A stretch of 64,000 nt of DNA from Colius striatus (Eukaryota > Chordata > Aves > Coliiformes > Coliidae). The notes beneath the pieces were generated by a model. It saw only the letters and a program-made list of their open reading frames with translations. It made no database searches and was not told the origin of the DNA. Within the stretch, counting starts at the first letter, position 1. The number at the start of each line of letters is the position of its first letter. The position numbers and the translations under genes were made by a program. This document shows positions 23,401 through 33,702 of this stretch, piece after piece. The DNA is taken from contig NC_084773.1 in NCBI RefSeq assembly GCF_028858725.1, positions 18,236,850 through 18,300,849 of the forward strand, written 5' to 3'.

Positions 23401-24273
23401 AGGCGGTGCAATGTCGCGAGTCCCCTGGGGTAGGTTTGGGGGACAATGCCGAGCTGGGGGCAGCTGAAGGCAGCAAAGGGGGGAACATGACGCCGTGGGA
23501 CAGCCTCCAGCCCTGGAGAAGCAGCTGGAGTCTCTGCACACTCACGGATCGGTCTAGAGACACTCATCCTCCCCCTCCCTGAGTCCAGGCATCCTTCACC
23601 CCCAAGGGACAGACCCCTCACAGTGGCATCTCTCCTCATTCCAGAGATCCGCAAGTCCGTGTATCACCCACCGTAGAGAACCCCTCCCATGTTCTGGCAT
23701 CTCCCACCCTAGGCAGACTCCCAAGCTCTGTTATCACTTAGTCCCGAAAGAGTCCCAGCTCCGGACATCCTTGACCCCAGAAAGATCCTCACGTCCTGGC
23801 ATCACTTATCCCAGACAAATCCCCAAGCCCTGGCATCTCTCATCGCTTGGCACAGCCCTCCCGTCCTGGCCGTCACCCACCTCGGAGCGATCCCCCGCTC
23901 CGGGCGCATCTCAGCCTACGCGAGACCGCTCAGTCCGGGCATCGCTTCTCCCGGACAGACTCCCCGCGTCCCGGCAGCGAGCCTCGGCAGCTCCGGGCAT
24001 CCCTCCCGGCGGACAGCCCTCCCCTGTACCCCGGCATCGCTCATCCCGGGCGGTCCCCACGCCCCGCTCTCACTCACCGCAGACGGACCCCAAGCCGAGC
24101 CATCCCCCTCCCAGCCCCCCGCCGCCGCTTTCCCGCCCGGTGCCGGCGCGGCGGGTCCCGTCGGTGCCGCTCACCCCGGTGATGACGGCCCCGTGCCCCG
24201 CCGCCAGCACCAGCGCCAGCAGCAGCAGTATGAGCGGCGGCAGAGGCGGCGGAGCTCCGCGCAGGCTCCGCAT
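17321..24273 (-). CDS. PROK2: PROK2, prokineticin 2 (three coding exons, whole gene)
   Basis: Secreted ligand of the prokineticin receptors PROKR1/PROKR2 (Gq-coupled). In vertebrates it acts in circadian output, olfactory and GnRH neuron migration and gut motility. The spliced coding sequence is 24273-24175, 20533-20408 and 17446-17321, all with GT-AG introns and phase-0 joins. It encodes 116 residues: a leucine-rich signal peptide of about 28 residues, then the mature peptide starting [19 protein letters not shown]. Ten cysteines with prokineticin spacing (six in exon 2, four in exon 3) predict five disulfides. The invariant AVITGA N-terminus needed for receptor activation is intact. PROK2 is chosen over PROK1 because of the core residues [14 protein letters not shown] and [19 protein letters not shown]. 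The C-terminal tail is longer than in mammalian PROK2. The gene is convergent with GPR27, as in mammals. Confidence 0.96.
17447..20407 (-). other. PROK2: PROK2 intron 2
   Basis: 2961 bp with donor GTGAGTA at 20407-20401 and an AG acceptor at 17448-17447. Mammals have an alternatively used, lysine/arginine-rich mini-exon in this intron. No minus-strand exon of that kind was seen. A 239-codon sense-strand frame (19270-18551) has no domain and is taken as chance. Nothing else is recognised. Confidence 0.75.
20408..20533 (-). CDS. PROK2: PROK2 coding exon 2 (first cysteine block)
   Basis: 126 nt, 42 codons, flanked by acceptor CTGCAG and donor GTGAGT. It encodes [20 protein letters not shown] and continues [20 protein letters not shown], then HR. 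It contributes the alanine of the AVITGA motif and six cysteines. The polypyrimidine tract of the acceptor is weak. Confidence 0.96.
22690..22850. other. AT-rich block in PROK2 intron 1, candidate enhancer-like sequence
   Basis: Dense ATTA/TAAT-type core motifs (TCATAATTAC, ATGAATTATG) in low-CpG, non-repetitive sequence, of the look commonly seen in vertebrate conserved non-coding elements. Without another genome to compare, this is only an impression. Confidence 0.15.
23139..23152 (+). repeat. (CA)7 microsatellite
   Basis: Seven CA dinucleotides in PROK2 intron 1. Confidence 0.85.
23241..23258 (+). repeat. (AAC)6 microsatellite
   Basis: Six AAC triplets in PROK2 intron 1, about 330 bp from the start of the minisatellite. 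Confidence 0.85.
23585..24090 (+). repeat. Minisatellite, about 35-bp unit, about 14 copies, PROK2 intron 1
   Basis: A degenerate tandem array on the + strand. Each unit carries a core like GGCATCnCTCATCCC followed by an AGACAGA/CCCC-rich half. The core (or a one-to-two-base variant) recurs at 23588, 23625, 23660, 23696, 23730, 23764, 23798, 23832, 23868, 23904, 23938, 23973, 23996, 24033 and 24067. Spacing is almost always 34-37 bp, with one shorter step of 23. Units near exon 1 are much richer in CpG than the distal ones. The array ends about 85 bp inside the intron from the exon 1 donor. Confidence 0.85.
24175..24273 (-). CDS. PROK2: PROK2 coding exon 1 (signal peptide and AVITG)
   Basis: 33 codons from ATG at 24273 to GGG, followed by donor GTGAGC. 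It encodes the leader [13 protein letters not shown], a hydrophobic leucine-rich core and AAGHG, then AVITG, with cleavage predicted after the glycine before AVITG. The MRSL start matches the family. An upstream in-frame open region exists on this strand but has no support and would lie in the promoter. Confidence 0.95.
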
Positions 24274-24335
24274 GGTGCCGTCCCGCGGGCGCGGGCGCAG
24301 CGCGGCGCAGCGGAGCGCGGCCCCCGCCGCCGCCG

Positions 24336-24343
24336 TTATAAAG
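24336..24343 (-). promoter_or_regulatory. PROK2: TATA-like element of the PROK2 promoter
   Basis: Minus strand reads CTTTATAAC in an otherwise GC-only context, about 65 bp upstream of the ATG. A start site about 30 bp downstream would leave a 5' UTR of 35-40 nt. The match to the TATA consensus is imperfect. Confidence 0.45.
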
Positions 24344-24355
24344 CCGAGGGCTGCG

Positions 24356-24362
24356 TGAGTCA
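24356..24362 (-). promoter_or_regulatory. PROK2: AP-1 consensus TGAGTCA/TGACTCA in the PROK2 promoter
   Basis: Perfect 7-bp AP-1 site 13 bp upstream of the TATA-like element. Its position in a core promoter makes it a plausible activator site. Function is inferred. Confidence 0.4.
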
Positions 24363-24511
24363 CCGCCCGGCAGCGCCGCGGCCGCGGGCCCACGCGCACC
24401 GCACCGCGCCCAGGTGCGCGGCCGCGGGACGGTGCGCGGAGGGGGGACAGCGGACGGAGCCGGGGGGTGGCGCTGGGCGAGGCCCGGGGGATGTCTCGGG
24501 GCTGGTCACGC

Positions 24512-24662
24512 GGCATCCCGCAGCAGGTTTGGGGCATCCCGCAACACGTTGGGGACACCCCCGCAGGAGGTCTAAGGAGTGGTCCCGGCTCTGGCTGGGG
24601 AACTTCCTGAAGCAGGTTAGGGGGATCCCACAGCAGGTTAGAGCACATCCTGCTGCGGGTCA
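24512..24662 (+). repeat. Imperfect minisatellite of about 21-bp units upstream of PROK2
   Basis: Units with the pattern GGCATCCCGCAGCAGGTTTGG recur at 24512, 24533, 24553 (diverged), 24601, 24622 and 24641, with a diverged spacer around 24576-24600. The array lies 240-390 bp upstream of the PROK2 ATG. One unit contains the E-box variant CACGTT (24545-24550). Confidence 0.65.
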
Positions 24663-27600
24663 TAGGCAGCCCACAATCACTATCTCGGCTTCAGTGCCCG
24701 TATCCCACTCTGCTTGTGCTCCTCAAGCTCCCTGACCTGCGGCAGATCCAGCAGTTCTGCCAGCCCCAGCCTCAGTGTTCCCCTTGCTCCTCTCTATGAG
24801 CAGGAACCATCTGCAGCCCCCACCAGGCCCCTGCTGAGACCCAGCACTGCTGTGGGCATGGCTGTGGTGGGGGAACACACAGGCTGCACCTCACCTTGCC
24901 TGGGGCAAATTGAAGCAAATTTACCCCACAGGTGCTGCAAGAATTGAGCCAATCTCAGTTCCTGCTTAATGCACTTAGCCCAAGAGGTGCCAACACTGTG
25001 TAAAAGGTAATGCTCATGTGTACTTCTTCACCTTACTCCTTTGTGGACTCATCTGAGCATCAGGATGATATGGAGTCCCAAACGCCTTTGAGCTCATGTT
25101 CTCCTGCTCCCCCTTCTCCCTGCACTTCTCTGTGCCACAGGCAGTCCCTGCCCCTGCCTGGACCCTCCCACAGCATCCCAGGAGCAAGGGAACGAAAACA
25201 GCTCTCTTTCAGCAGGACTGTCTCCCACCCAAAGATCTAGGGGGAGGGTGATGGGAAGGAGACGCAGAGGGAGCAGAGACTCTCATTTCAGAGGCAGTGC
25301 ACCACTAGCTCCTCTTCCAGAACTAATGCCAGGCCATGGTCTGATTGTCTTGGTGAGCTTATTCTAGATATATACTGCTTAAATTCAACACACAAGCGGG
25401 TTTAATGACTAGTGGAACTACCTTTGGGCACCGCTGTCCCATGTGGAGGGAGGACATCAGAGCCCAGTGATAGTGAAAGACCCGCAGAGTTTCCCTGCCT
25501 CTCACTGTTGTTTTGATTTCTTTTCCTTGTTCTCCAGCTCTTTTTACTTACTTTTTAACTTTCCTCTCCCTCCAAACTCCTTTTCTGTCCCTTTCCTGCC
25601 TCTTTGTTCCCACGCCTGTCCCTCTGGTCCCCCCGTGCCACCCCCCGCTCTGCTGCGTTGCGTTCTCACACATAGATCTCTGTTTTCTCAGATTTTTCAA
25701 ATTCTCTTTTCCCAACCAGGAAGGCTGAGCCTCTGCAGAGCCCACATTTCCCCAAGCCCTCAAACAGTCTCATTCTTTGGCTGAGGCAAGTGTAAGCACA
25801 GCTGAAGGAGATCGTGTCACGGAGCGAGTGTCTCGGCTCACTTGGGCTTGGCTCAGTCCTGGGCAGGAGCTGTCGAATCGATTCCTTAGCAGCATCCCCT
25901 GGGGGGTCAGTCTGTCTGGAGGTGTTTTCATTACAAATGTGGCCTTTTTGGGTGCTTATGACTGTTTTGTAATAGGATACTCAAAACAAATAGAGCCTGA
26001 GTAAATAGAACCTTACTCCATGGATGTTTTTAAAGGAAATTGGGATAAGCCAATTTTGATGTGAATGTATTAAACCTAAGTGGGATGGATCCTTGTCTAT
26101 TGTAAACCTGTCTGAACCATCTAAACCAGACCAGGATTAGCTTGTTTTAATTTTTTGTTGCTTCCTAGAAACTAAAAGTGAATATAAAAGATGAATGATT
26201 ATTTTCACACTCCCCAGGCACCCAGAACTTTAAAAGCCAAATGATCATTTTTGAGTCTAAACCTGCAAAAACACTACAGAATTGAGGGGAAATAAATAGG
26301 GGAAAGGGAAGAATTTGGTGTGGTTTTGTGTAGACTCAGTCATTTCTTGTAAAAGCTGTTTTGCATAAAAGGTATCAGTTATGAAAGGCTGCCAGTCATC
26401 AGCCTGAAAGGGCACTACTATACATTAAGATGGGTATGCTGCAGATTTAATAGCGTCCACACTAAAGCAAATATTCTTCCTACTAGCTTGTGCCAAAACT
26501 GGTTTGCTATTAGATCTTACACACCTATATGGGCTTTAGGTGAATCTAAAACTGGAATGAAACATTAAATCCAACTAAATGTCTGTCAAGGAGGTGAATC
26601 TGAATTTCAGTGTCATTACTTCTTAGATAATTGCTCAACTGTAAAAGTAGTGAAAATCCACAAGGTGCCTTCAGTGTAAATCTTCAGATTCCCCATCTCA
26701 CAAATGCACTGGAATTTCACAAGTTCTTTGATTTCTTTTGATCCACTTGGAAGGACAGCCTCATGTTGGTTTTCTTAATTGAAAAGGCTTTTTTGCATGG
26801 TTGGGTTTTTACCAAATCAATTCATTCTCAAATATATAACATTTCTCTTAGTATTTTTGTCTTTGCTGGTGCAATAAACAAAACACCCCAGAGCACACCT
26901 GAAGACATGAGGGACAGCATGTGTAACCCAGCCTAGTGCAGAAGCAGCTTTCCAGCCATTCTCTTCCATTATCACAATTCACACAGATACCTTCCCCCTT
27001 CCTTCACGGAGAACACTTGTCCAACTGACATCTGTGATACTGCCCCGGTGTAAATGAATCCAGAAGTCCTCAGCTGCTTTAAGAACCCAGCGTGAAATAC
27101 CTGGTTTTAGCTTTCAGTGCAGTTGGTAGCACTCTCTGATTCTTCTCAAAGCCTCAATTTTACTGAAAGCTAACTATGAGTAGGCATTCAAATAATTATC
27201 TGGCCTATTCAAGTGATAATGCACTACAGAGTTTACAGATTTTTGAAGACTATGACTGTGAACACATCAGCCATCTAAAAAGATAATTTTCTCATAAAAG
27301 AAATGAGAAAAAGCATATAATGCAAGACAGGAGAATTAACTTTTTGTGCTATAAACTCTCTTAATAATGACAGTATCTAATTTGTTTAATCTTTCACACT
27401 GTGTCTCCAACAATGGCCTGAATTCAGCCATTCAGTGGTGGAAGTTTGCTGATTCTCTCATAAAGGAAGAACATCCTCATCTACATCAGATGCTCATAGA
27501 GATTTATAGTCTAGGTATGGAAGTTCACTCAAATTAAATTAAAGAATTAAAGGTATGAATCACCCAAGGTATGAATTAAATCAGTTGTCTTTAGTGTCTG

Positions 27601-28111
27601 GCATAACCTGAACACACTTCATGCAAGGATATCTGAACCTCTAAGATGTAACCACCCTTCTCTCACCCATTTCTGCTTTATGTCAATAATAACATTCAGT
27701 CAAGCAGAGGTCAGCCCAACTCATCCCCCTCACCAGCCAACAGCCCAAGACGCTTCTTGATCTTTTTTCCTCTGTCTTGGGGATTGTACAGAAGGCATAA
27801 GAGGCCCTTTCTGCTTGTATTGTCATTAATTTGGATCCCCAGCATTTACATTTATGGGATTTGAAGTTGCAAAGGTTTCTGTAAATTACTTCTAAGTTTT
27901 CTACATCTGATGTGTCTGAAGTTGGCTGATGTCTGCACAAGTTACCAGCAGTGGGCTGGCTGAGAAATGGAGGCTTCATACCTATAGCTCTAACTCAGGC
28001 TGTAAAACTCAGCTGGGATCTGAAGGGTAAATGGCTCAGCAAGTCCAGGCACCCACCAGCGTGATCCCAGATCATCCAGACAGTAGTTTGCGTCATTGTG
28101 TAAGAGAGAAA
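24663..28111. other. Gene-free upstream flank of PROK2
   Basis: About 3.4 kb with no recognised exon or transposon. A pyrimidine-rich stretch occupies about 25500-25700 (many T and C runs). From about 26000 the sequence is AT-rich and ordinary. Distal PROK2 control elements could be here but none can be named. Confidence 0.55.
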
Positions 28112-28201
28112 ATGAAAGGCTATTTAGGCTTCTACGCAATTCTCACACTTGTCGTTGCCTTTGGTGACGTCCAGGAGGCTGCTGCTTGTGTGAACTTGCA
28201 G
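28112..28201 (+). CDS. Candidate signal-peptide exon (unrecognised, speculative)
   Basis: ATG with A at -3 opens a 30-codon frame, MKGYLGFYAILTLVVAFGDV then QEAAACVNLQ, ending exactly at a good splice donor (CAG followed by GTACGT at 28202). The layout (charged N-terminus, hydrophobic core, small residues AAA, then Cys) is that of a secreted-protein first exon. I do not recognise the protein. A frame-compatible downstream block exists at 29241-29486, after TTCTTAG, and is cysteine-containing but without a known domain. A chance open frame is quite possible. Confidence 0.18.
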
Positions 28202-28511
28202 GTACGTCCGAGAGGTCAGCAGGTACCTACCCCTGGGGTGGGATGTGGGTGAGGAGGCAGCATGGAGAGCAGCGTCAGCACCTCCACCTGCAGCTGCCAG
28301 GAACCAGGAACCGTTTACTGTGAAGGGGCATCTTGCCACCCACAGTCCAGAAGCCACAGCAGGGTTTCTTCATGATTATCACACCCCAGGCTCACATCTG
28401 GCCTCTTCTGACATCAAATAAACAAATTAATTTGTAAAGAGTTATGAGAGAGGTGCAGATTTTAGGATTAGAAGAGGCACTGTAGTCTGAATCCACACTA
28501 AATCAAGCCAG

Positions 28512-28827
28512 GGGACCTCATCAACACGTGAAGGGCAGATGTCAGGAGAATGGGGCAACACTTTGGTGTCCAGCAACAGGACTAGGGCTAATGGACATAA
28601 GCTGGAACACAAGAAGTTCCACTTAAACACAAGCAAGATCTTCTTTACTGTAAGGATGAGGGAGCCCTGGCACAAGCTGCCCAGGGACAGTGTGGAGAAA
28701 ACCTCCTTCTCTGGAGGTTTTCAAAACCTACCTGGACACACAAGGGGAACCTGCTTTAGCAGGGGGTTGGCTGGATGATCTCCAGGGGTCCTTTCCAAGC
28801 CTGACCATTCCACAGTTCTATGACTCT
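28512..28827 (+). mobile_element. CR1 LINE 3' end, truncated
   Basis: Recognisable CR1 sequence in sense orientation: GGAACACAAGAAGTTCCACT, then GCACAAGCTGCCCAGGGACA, TCTGGAGGTTTTCAAAACCT, GGCTGGATGATCTC, and the terminal TTCTATGACTCT. Only the last few hundred bases, including part of the 3' UTR, are present, which is typical of 5'-truncated CR1 copies. No reverse transcriptase frame remains. CR1 elements of this kind are the dominant transposons of birds and other sauropsids and are the main clue to the organism. Confidence 0.88.
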
Positions 28828-31800
28828 AAATACAGAGAGATGAAATGTGTTTTAAATAATATCTCGAGAGAAATCATGCCTTGACTTAAAACAACAAAGA
28901 AGTCACCATTCCCCTGGGAAAACTGCTCCAACTCTTAAAACCTCATTTCCTGCTTGAATTTCACTGATTTGGACCACCAGATGATATTATGCCTTCTAAT
29001 ATGAGCAGTTTTCATCTTCTGCATGTAATTATAAGCAGCGAACAAATTCCACTGCACCTGTTTGTTAACGCTGAGCCCTCTTACTCTTTGGCTACAAAGC
29101 AACATTTTTACCCCCATCAAATTATTCTGATAGCTCATCTCCAAGCCCTTTCCAACAGATCAACAAACTTTGTAAAGGTTCTGGCATGATTTCAGGCACA
29201 TTCTCACCCCATATGATTAGCCACACGACTCTATTCTTAGTTTTGTATTCTTGCAGACCGAGTCAACTACCGGCATGTAAACAGAAAGAGCCTTGTGAAT
29301 ACCCTAACAAAAATGAAACAGATTTGCTGGAATCTTCAGCGACAAAAAAGCATCTCTGAGTGTTTTTATTTCAGAGGTCAGATAAGAATAGTTGTAATGA
29401 GCTGCTGTTCTGGTGGTATGTTCTTAGTGCTCCTTGTGTCTCATTACGCTGCTTTTCAGTGCTGCCGTTGTCATAGTAGTCCATGAAGAACCTTATGTAA
29501 GGAAGAAGATGATGGTTCTGCAGTATGTTAAAAAAGAGCATTTAACAGATAAGTGCTAATGTTCTAGATTAGGGATTCTTACTCCCTTACCCTGCGCTGG
29601 ATCGTGTAACCACATGAATCATTTTGATTGCGAAGTTCCCCCGTCAGCTCAGAGGGATTGAAGTGGAATATTACAGAGTCTGCTGTCAAAGAGAGGCAGC
29701 GGTAGGAAAAGAGAAAAGCTGCAAACACAGGAACAAAGCTAACAATTTCCAGTTGCTCTTGAAAAAAAATCACTCCTTTGACTTGTACACAGATTGATTT
29801 ATACTTCTACACATCCGTGAGGCTGCATTTGTAAAGTCCAGGGCAGCACAGTTCTGAGCGGTTCAGTGCGAGCTGTGGATTTATGTGATGGGCAGGGACT
29901 CAATGCCTTTCTGTAATTTTCAGATATATCTGTAAAAAATGTAGATTTTTTTTGCCAAGAAGGTGCAGGATTGGTTTGGGGAGTTAGCTGCAGTTTGGGG
30001 AAACATTCTTTCAACTTGTTTTCTTCCTACTGCTTGCTATTGGTAGGAAACATCTTTCCTTTGCATATCAAAGTGGGTTAGTGAGGTGTGGGTAGGTGAC
30101 AGGACATGCTTTTTCCCTGCACACTTGAACCTCCTGAGTGAAATAGTTTTCACTGAGAGTGGACTTACTGGGCCATAGGGGAAAGAGATGGAAATGCTTC
30201 CATAGCCATAGAAGTCTACTAAATGCAAGAACCTCAGGCAGGTTATTCAGGAGGGCATCGTTGTAGCTCTGCTACAATGCAGACAGGCAATTTATCACAT
30301 GCCTCAATAGGAGATGATTGGACCAATGCTGAGCAGGTTTTGTAAGCCCATATTTAATAAAAAGAACAGCCCACCTTTCCTCCCTGCCAGGGCTCTCACA
30401 GGTCCCTCTGGTCCCTAACAGTTCTTGTTTTCTCGGTGGGTCTGTGCCTGCAGCCCTGGGTTGTGCTGCCTGCAAACCTGCCCCTGCCTTCCCCACTTGC
30501 CCAGGCACCACACAAGTCTCCTCTGTGTCACTCTTCACGGAAAGCAGCGGTAGCACTATGAATGCTGCTAATATCTGGCTTCCCACTATCTCCAAGAGGA
30601 CCAAGAAGAGGTCACTTGTTCAGTTTCCATGTGCTGCAGTGTGCTTGTGTTGCATGGCTTCCTCAGATTGCCTGCAGCAAGCAGGCAGACTTTTTTTTCC
30701 TCCTTAACACACAGTTTAGTTTCTGGTTTTGGTTTTGTTGTTTTGCTTTTCCAGTCCTTTGCTGGAATGTGGTGGCAGCCAGCGAGAGAATACAGGCCAG
30801 GTTGTGCTCCTGCCCCTATTAGCATATTATAGTCAAGTCAGGAAAGAATTACCCTTGGAGGCAATACCCAGCAACAACAGACAGTTGTTTGGTTTTTTCA
30901 CATCCTGGGTCTTGCAAATTCCCAGAATCATCTGGAATTTCACCCCTAGAGTCCCTTGTCCTTCACCTCCATTCTGTCTTACTGTCTTTGTGAGGTGTGA
31001 TGGCTGTAGCTTTTCTCCTGTTAATTTGGAGCATTTATGGCAGGTCTGTGGTGTGTAACAGGGTGTTGGGGTGTGATTTGCAGGGAAGGAAGTAGAGGCA
31101 ATAGTGCAGCTGGGACCACGTTTCTGTATATCCCTCTGCATGGAGGTTCACCACTGCCAACAGGGGATTAGCAGCTTCACGGCTCTCCAGTCTCCCCTGC
31201 AAGTATTCCCAGCAGAGCACAGCCAAGGTCCCTCCAGGGTGTGGACTACTGCATTCCTTTTTTCCCTTTTTGTCCAAATGCAAGATTGCTCAGAAAGGTG
31301 AAAATTCCAGAGAAATGACACGTTAGCAGAAGATGAAATCATTAAAAGCCCTGTGGGGATGGCTGCAAAATGCTTCAGCTCAGCAGAGCCACCTCCAACA
31401 ACATGGAAACATCACTGACTACTGTCTTAAGTATGAACTTAGCAAATGATAATGTCTTACATTTCTGAGAAACTCATTTCTGGGGTACAAGCAGATCAGG
31501 GGTGACAACTGTGATTATCTCCACATACTCACATTAAAGAACAACTCTGGACTAGAGATGAACTCCAACCCATGGCTTGGTGATGGTGGAGTTTTGGGGC
31601 TTTTGTTTTCTTCATATGCAGAAAATAAAGTACTAATGTGGAGCTTAGATCCATGTGGGCTATTCTCAGGAAAAGCCATGGAGCATCACCAAGAAATCAG
31701 TGTTGTGGTTTTATCTTTCAGCTGAACACAGGGGCCCCTGACAAAGAGCAGTCACTAGGGTGAGTCCTGCACACATGAGTGAGGGCACTGCCCTGGCTGC

Positions 31801-33670
31801 AGTCCTGCAAACACTGAAACCACTGGCTTGGCTGAGTTGGTGTGACAGAAAGGGTCACACAAACCCCAGGGTGAGGGCAGGAGGAGGTGGCTGATGACAG
31901 GAGGCAGGCAGGGAAGCCCTGGCTGCCTCTACAGCTCAATATGCCCGCCAAGCCCTGGCTTTCGAGGGAAGAAGGGGACTTACTGCATCACCTCCTGAAG
32001 ACGAGCCACTACAAAGGATAAATTATCCACCTCATCCTCCTACTCCATGCTCTGTTCTCCTGCCAGCTCACTTTTCAAGAGCCACTAGTGCAAAGGGCAG
32101 CTAATTATTCCAGGAATTCAAATTGGTTGCTTTTATGGCAAAGATCAAACAAAACCAAAACCCCAGCAACTCAGGCTGGTGTTGACTGCCTGCCTCAGCA
32201 GCCAGCCAAGCGCTGGGAAGACACACTTCATCCCCTGAACAGCTCGTTATCTGGGTAGAAGTCACTAGACCACAGATGGGGAGGAATGGAGGGAGAGACA
32301 CACAAGGAAGGAATAGGGCTGAGGGAAAGGAAGTGGCAAAAAGGAGCATGGCTGGGGTATGAGAGGTGAAAGGTGCCAGAGGTTGTCTCTGCTCAGTCAT
32401 GCAGCCCAGCAGCACCCTCAGCAGCAGCTCTGCCATCTCAAAACCACTTTACCAGGTGCTGGACACTGTCTTAATTCAGTCTCTTGGCACACAGCACAGG
32501 GTTTGAGGCTGTGCACACCCGGCTGGGCTCATCTCTCCCTACAATGTGCCAGCCTTGTTACCCAGCGTCCCCAAGCTGAGCACATGGATCCCCACCATGT
32601 ATTTCAATGCCCAGGTCCACACAGTGAGATTTCTCCTTTTACTGACTATGCCAAGACAGCAAAGCCACCCCAGGGACATGTGGCAATGACATTTTCTATG
32701 TCACTCTCTTCCACAAAAGCCAACTTCTGTCACTGAAGGAGCCTCTCTCCTGTGACCAGGATCCCGCAGAAACAGCTTTGCCTGAGGGTAACACAGTTGT
32801 GGTGAATGGCTGAATAAGACCAGAACACTTTTTTTCTTGTTGCCTTGACAATACACTCGAGCTTGAGAGATCTATTTTAACCCTGTGCTGGGGTAATATC
32901 AGCTGATGAAACCTTGCTAGAATCAAGCAACTAGACTCCCAAAACCAAGCTCTCATGCATGTGGTAACATTATCAGGATAAGTGGGCTTTGGCCCCTGGA
33001 GAGTGGTTGGTTGGTTGCCCGGGAAGTCTCCACCTCACTCTAAAGGCTGGATTTTCAGGTACCATATAACAACTGTCTGCCTAGTACACAGCTATTTTCC
33101 AAAAATAGGGCTTGCAAACACCAAAAATAACCCCAAATGTTCAGAATGCTCATGTTCTTTAGCTTGAGCCTCTTGCAAAAACTGCTGAGTCAGAAGAGGA
33201 CCTGCAGCCAGCTTCCACGGGCTCCGGGTCTGTGTAACCAGCAGGCTGTTGCTTACAGAGAGCTATAATTCATATTTTGCAGAGTGCTGCTGCTTTTACA
33301 TTGTCATTAACTCCAATCATGGCACATCTAATTTAGGAATTCCTTGGTGACCAACACATTTCAGTGCCATGGCAGCAGTGTGTGAAGCAGGGAGAAGTCA
33401 GTTAGGCAAGGTTTCCTAAGCTCCATCCATTACTTGCTCTCTGAGGAAAAGCATCGTTTCCTACAGAGACTCCTCTCTTGATGGCTCCACGGTGCAGCAG
33501 CAATGGGCTTTCTTATGACTGCCTTTGCCCAGACAGAATTGTCTTGCAGTGCTAGAGGTTCAAGAGTCCTGTTTCTGAGAAGCATTGAGACATCTGCTCG
33601 AGGTCTCTCCAGGCACGGTTGCATGAGCAACCTGTCGGATGCATTGAGAGCGGAACAGGCAGGTACTGCT
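28828..33670. other. Gene-free stretch
   Basis: About 4.8 kb with no recognised gene. It includes the speculative downstream block at 29241-29486 noted with the candidate peptide exon. Open frames such as 30444-30707 and 30833-31141 have no domain. No transposon was recognised. Confidence 0.5.
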
Positions 33671-33702
33671 CCAGCTCTTTCTAAATCCAGCTCTTTCTAA
33701 AC
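33671..33702 (+). repeat. 16-bp tandem duplication
   Basis: CCAGCTCTTTCTAAAT at 33671-33686 is followed directly by CCAGCTCTTTCTAAAC at 33687-33702, one mismatch; a third copy is begun by CCAG only. Confidence 0.9.

Larger units (their letters stand above)
20534..24174 (-). other. PROK2: PROK2 intron 1
   Basis: 3641 bp, donor GTGAGC at 24174-24169. The part nearest exon 1 is filled by a minisatellite (23585-24090) and is CpG-rich. Further in, the sequence is AT-rich and unremarkable except for short CA and AAC microsatellites and a homeodomain-site-rich stretch near 22690-22850. No internal exon was recognised. Confidence 0.75.
23870..24500. other. CpG island at the PROK2 promoter and exon 1
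   Basis: High G+C with many CpG from about 23870 through exon 1 and the core promoter to about 24500. It overlaps the exon-1-proximal half of the intron-1 minisatellite. This supports the placement of the first exon. Confidence 0.75.

Noticed and set aside
23771-24358. 195-codon proline/serine-rich plus-strand frame antisense to PROK2 exon 1
   Set aside because: It arises from the tandem minisatellite and CpG island; the 34-37 bp unit is not a multiple of three, so it is not a protein repeat.
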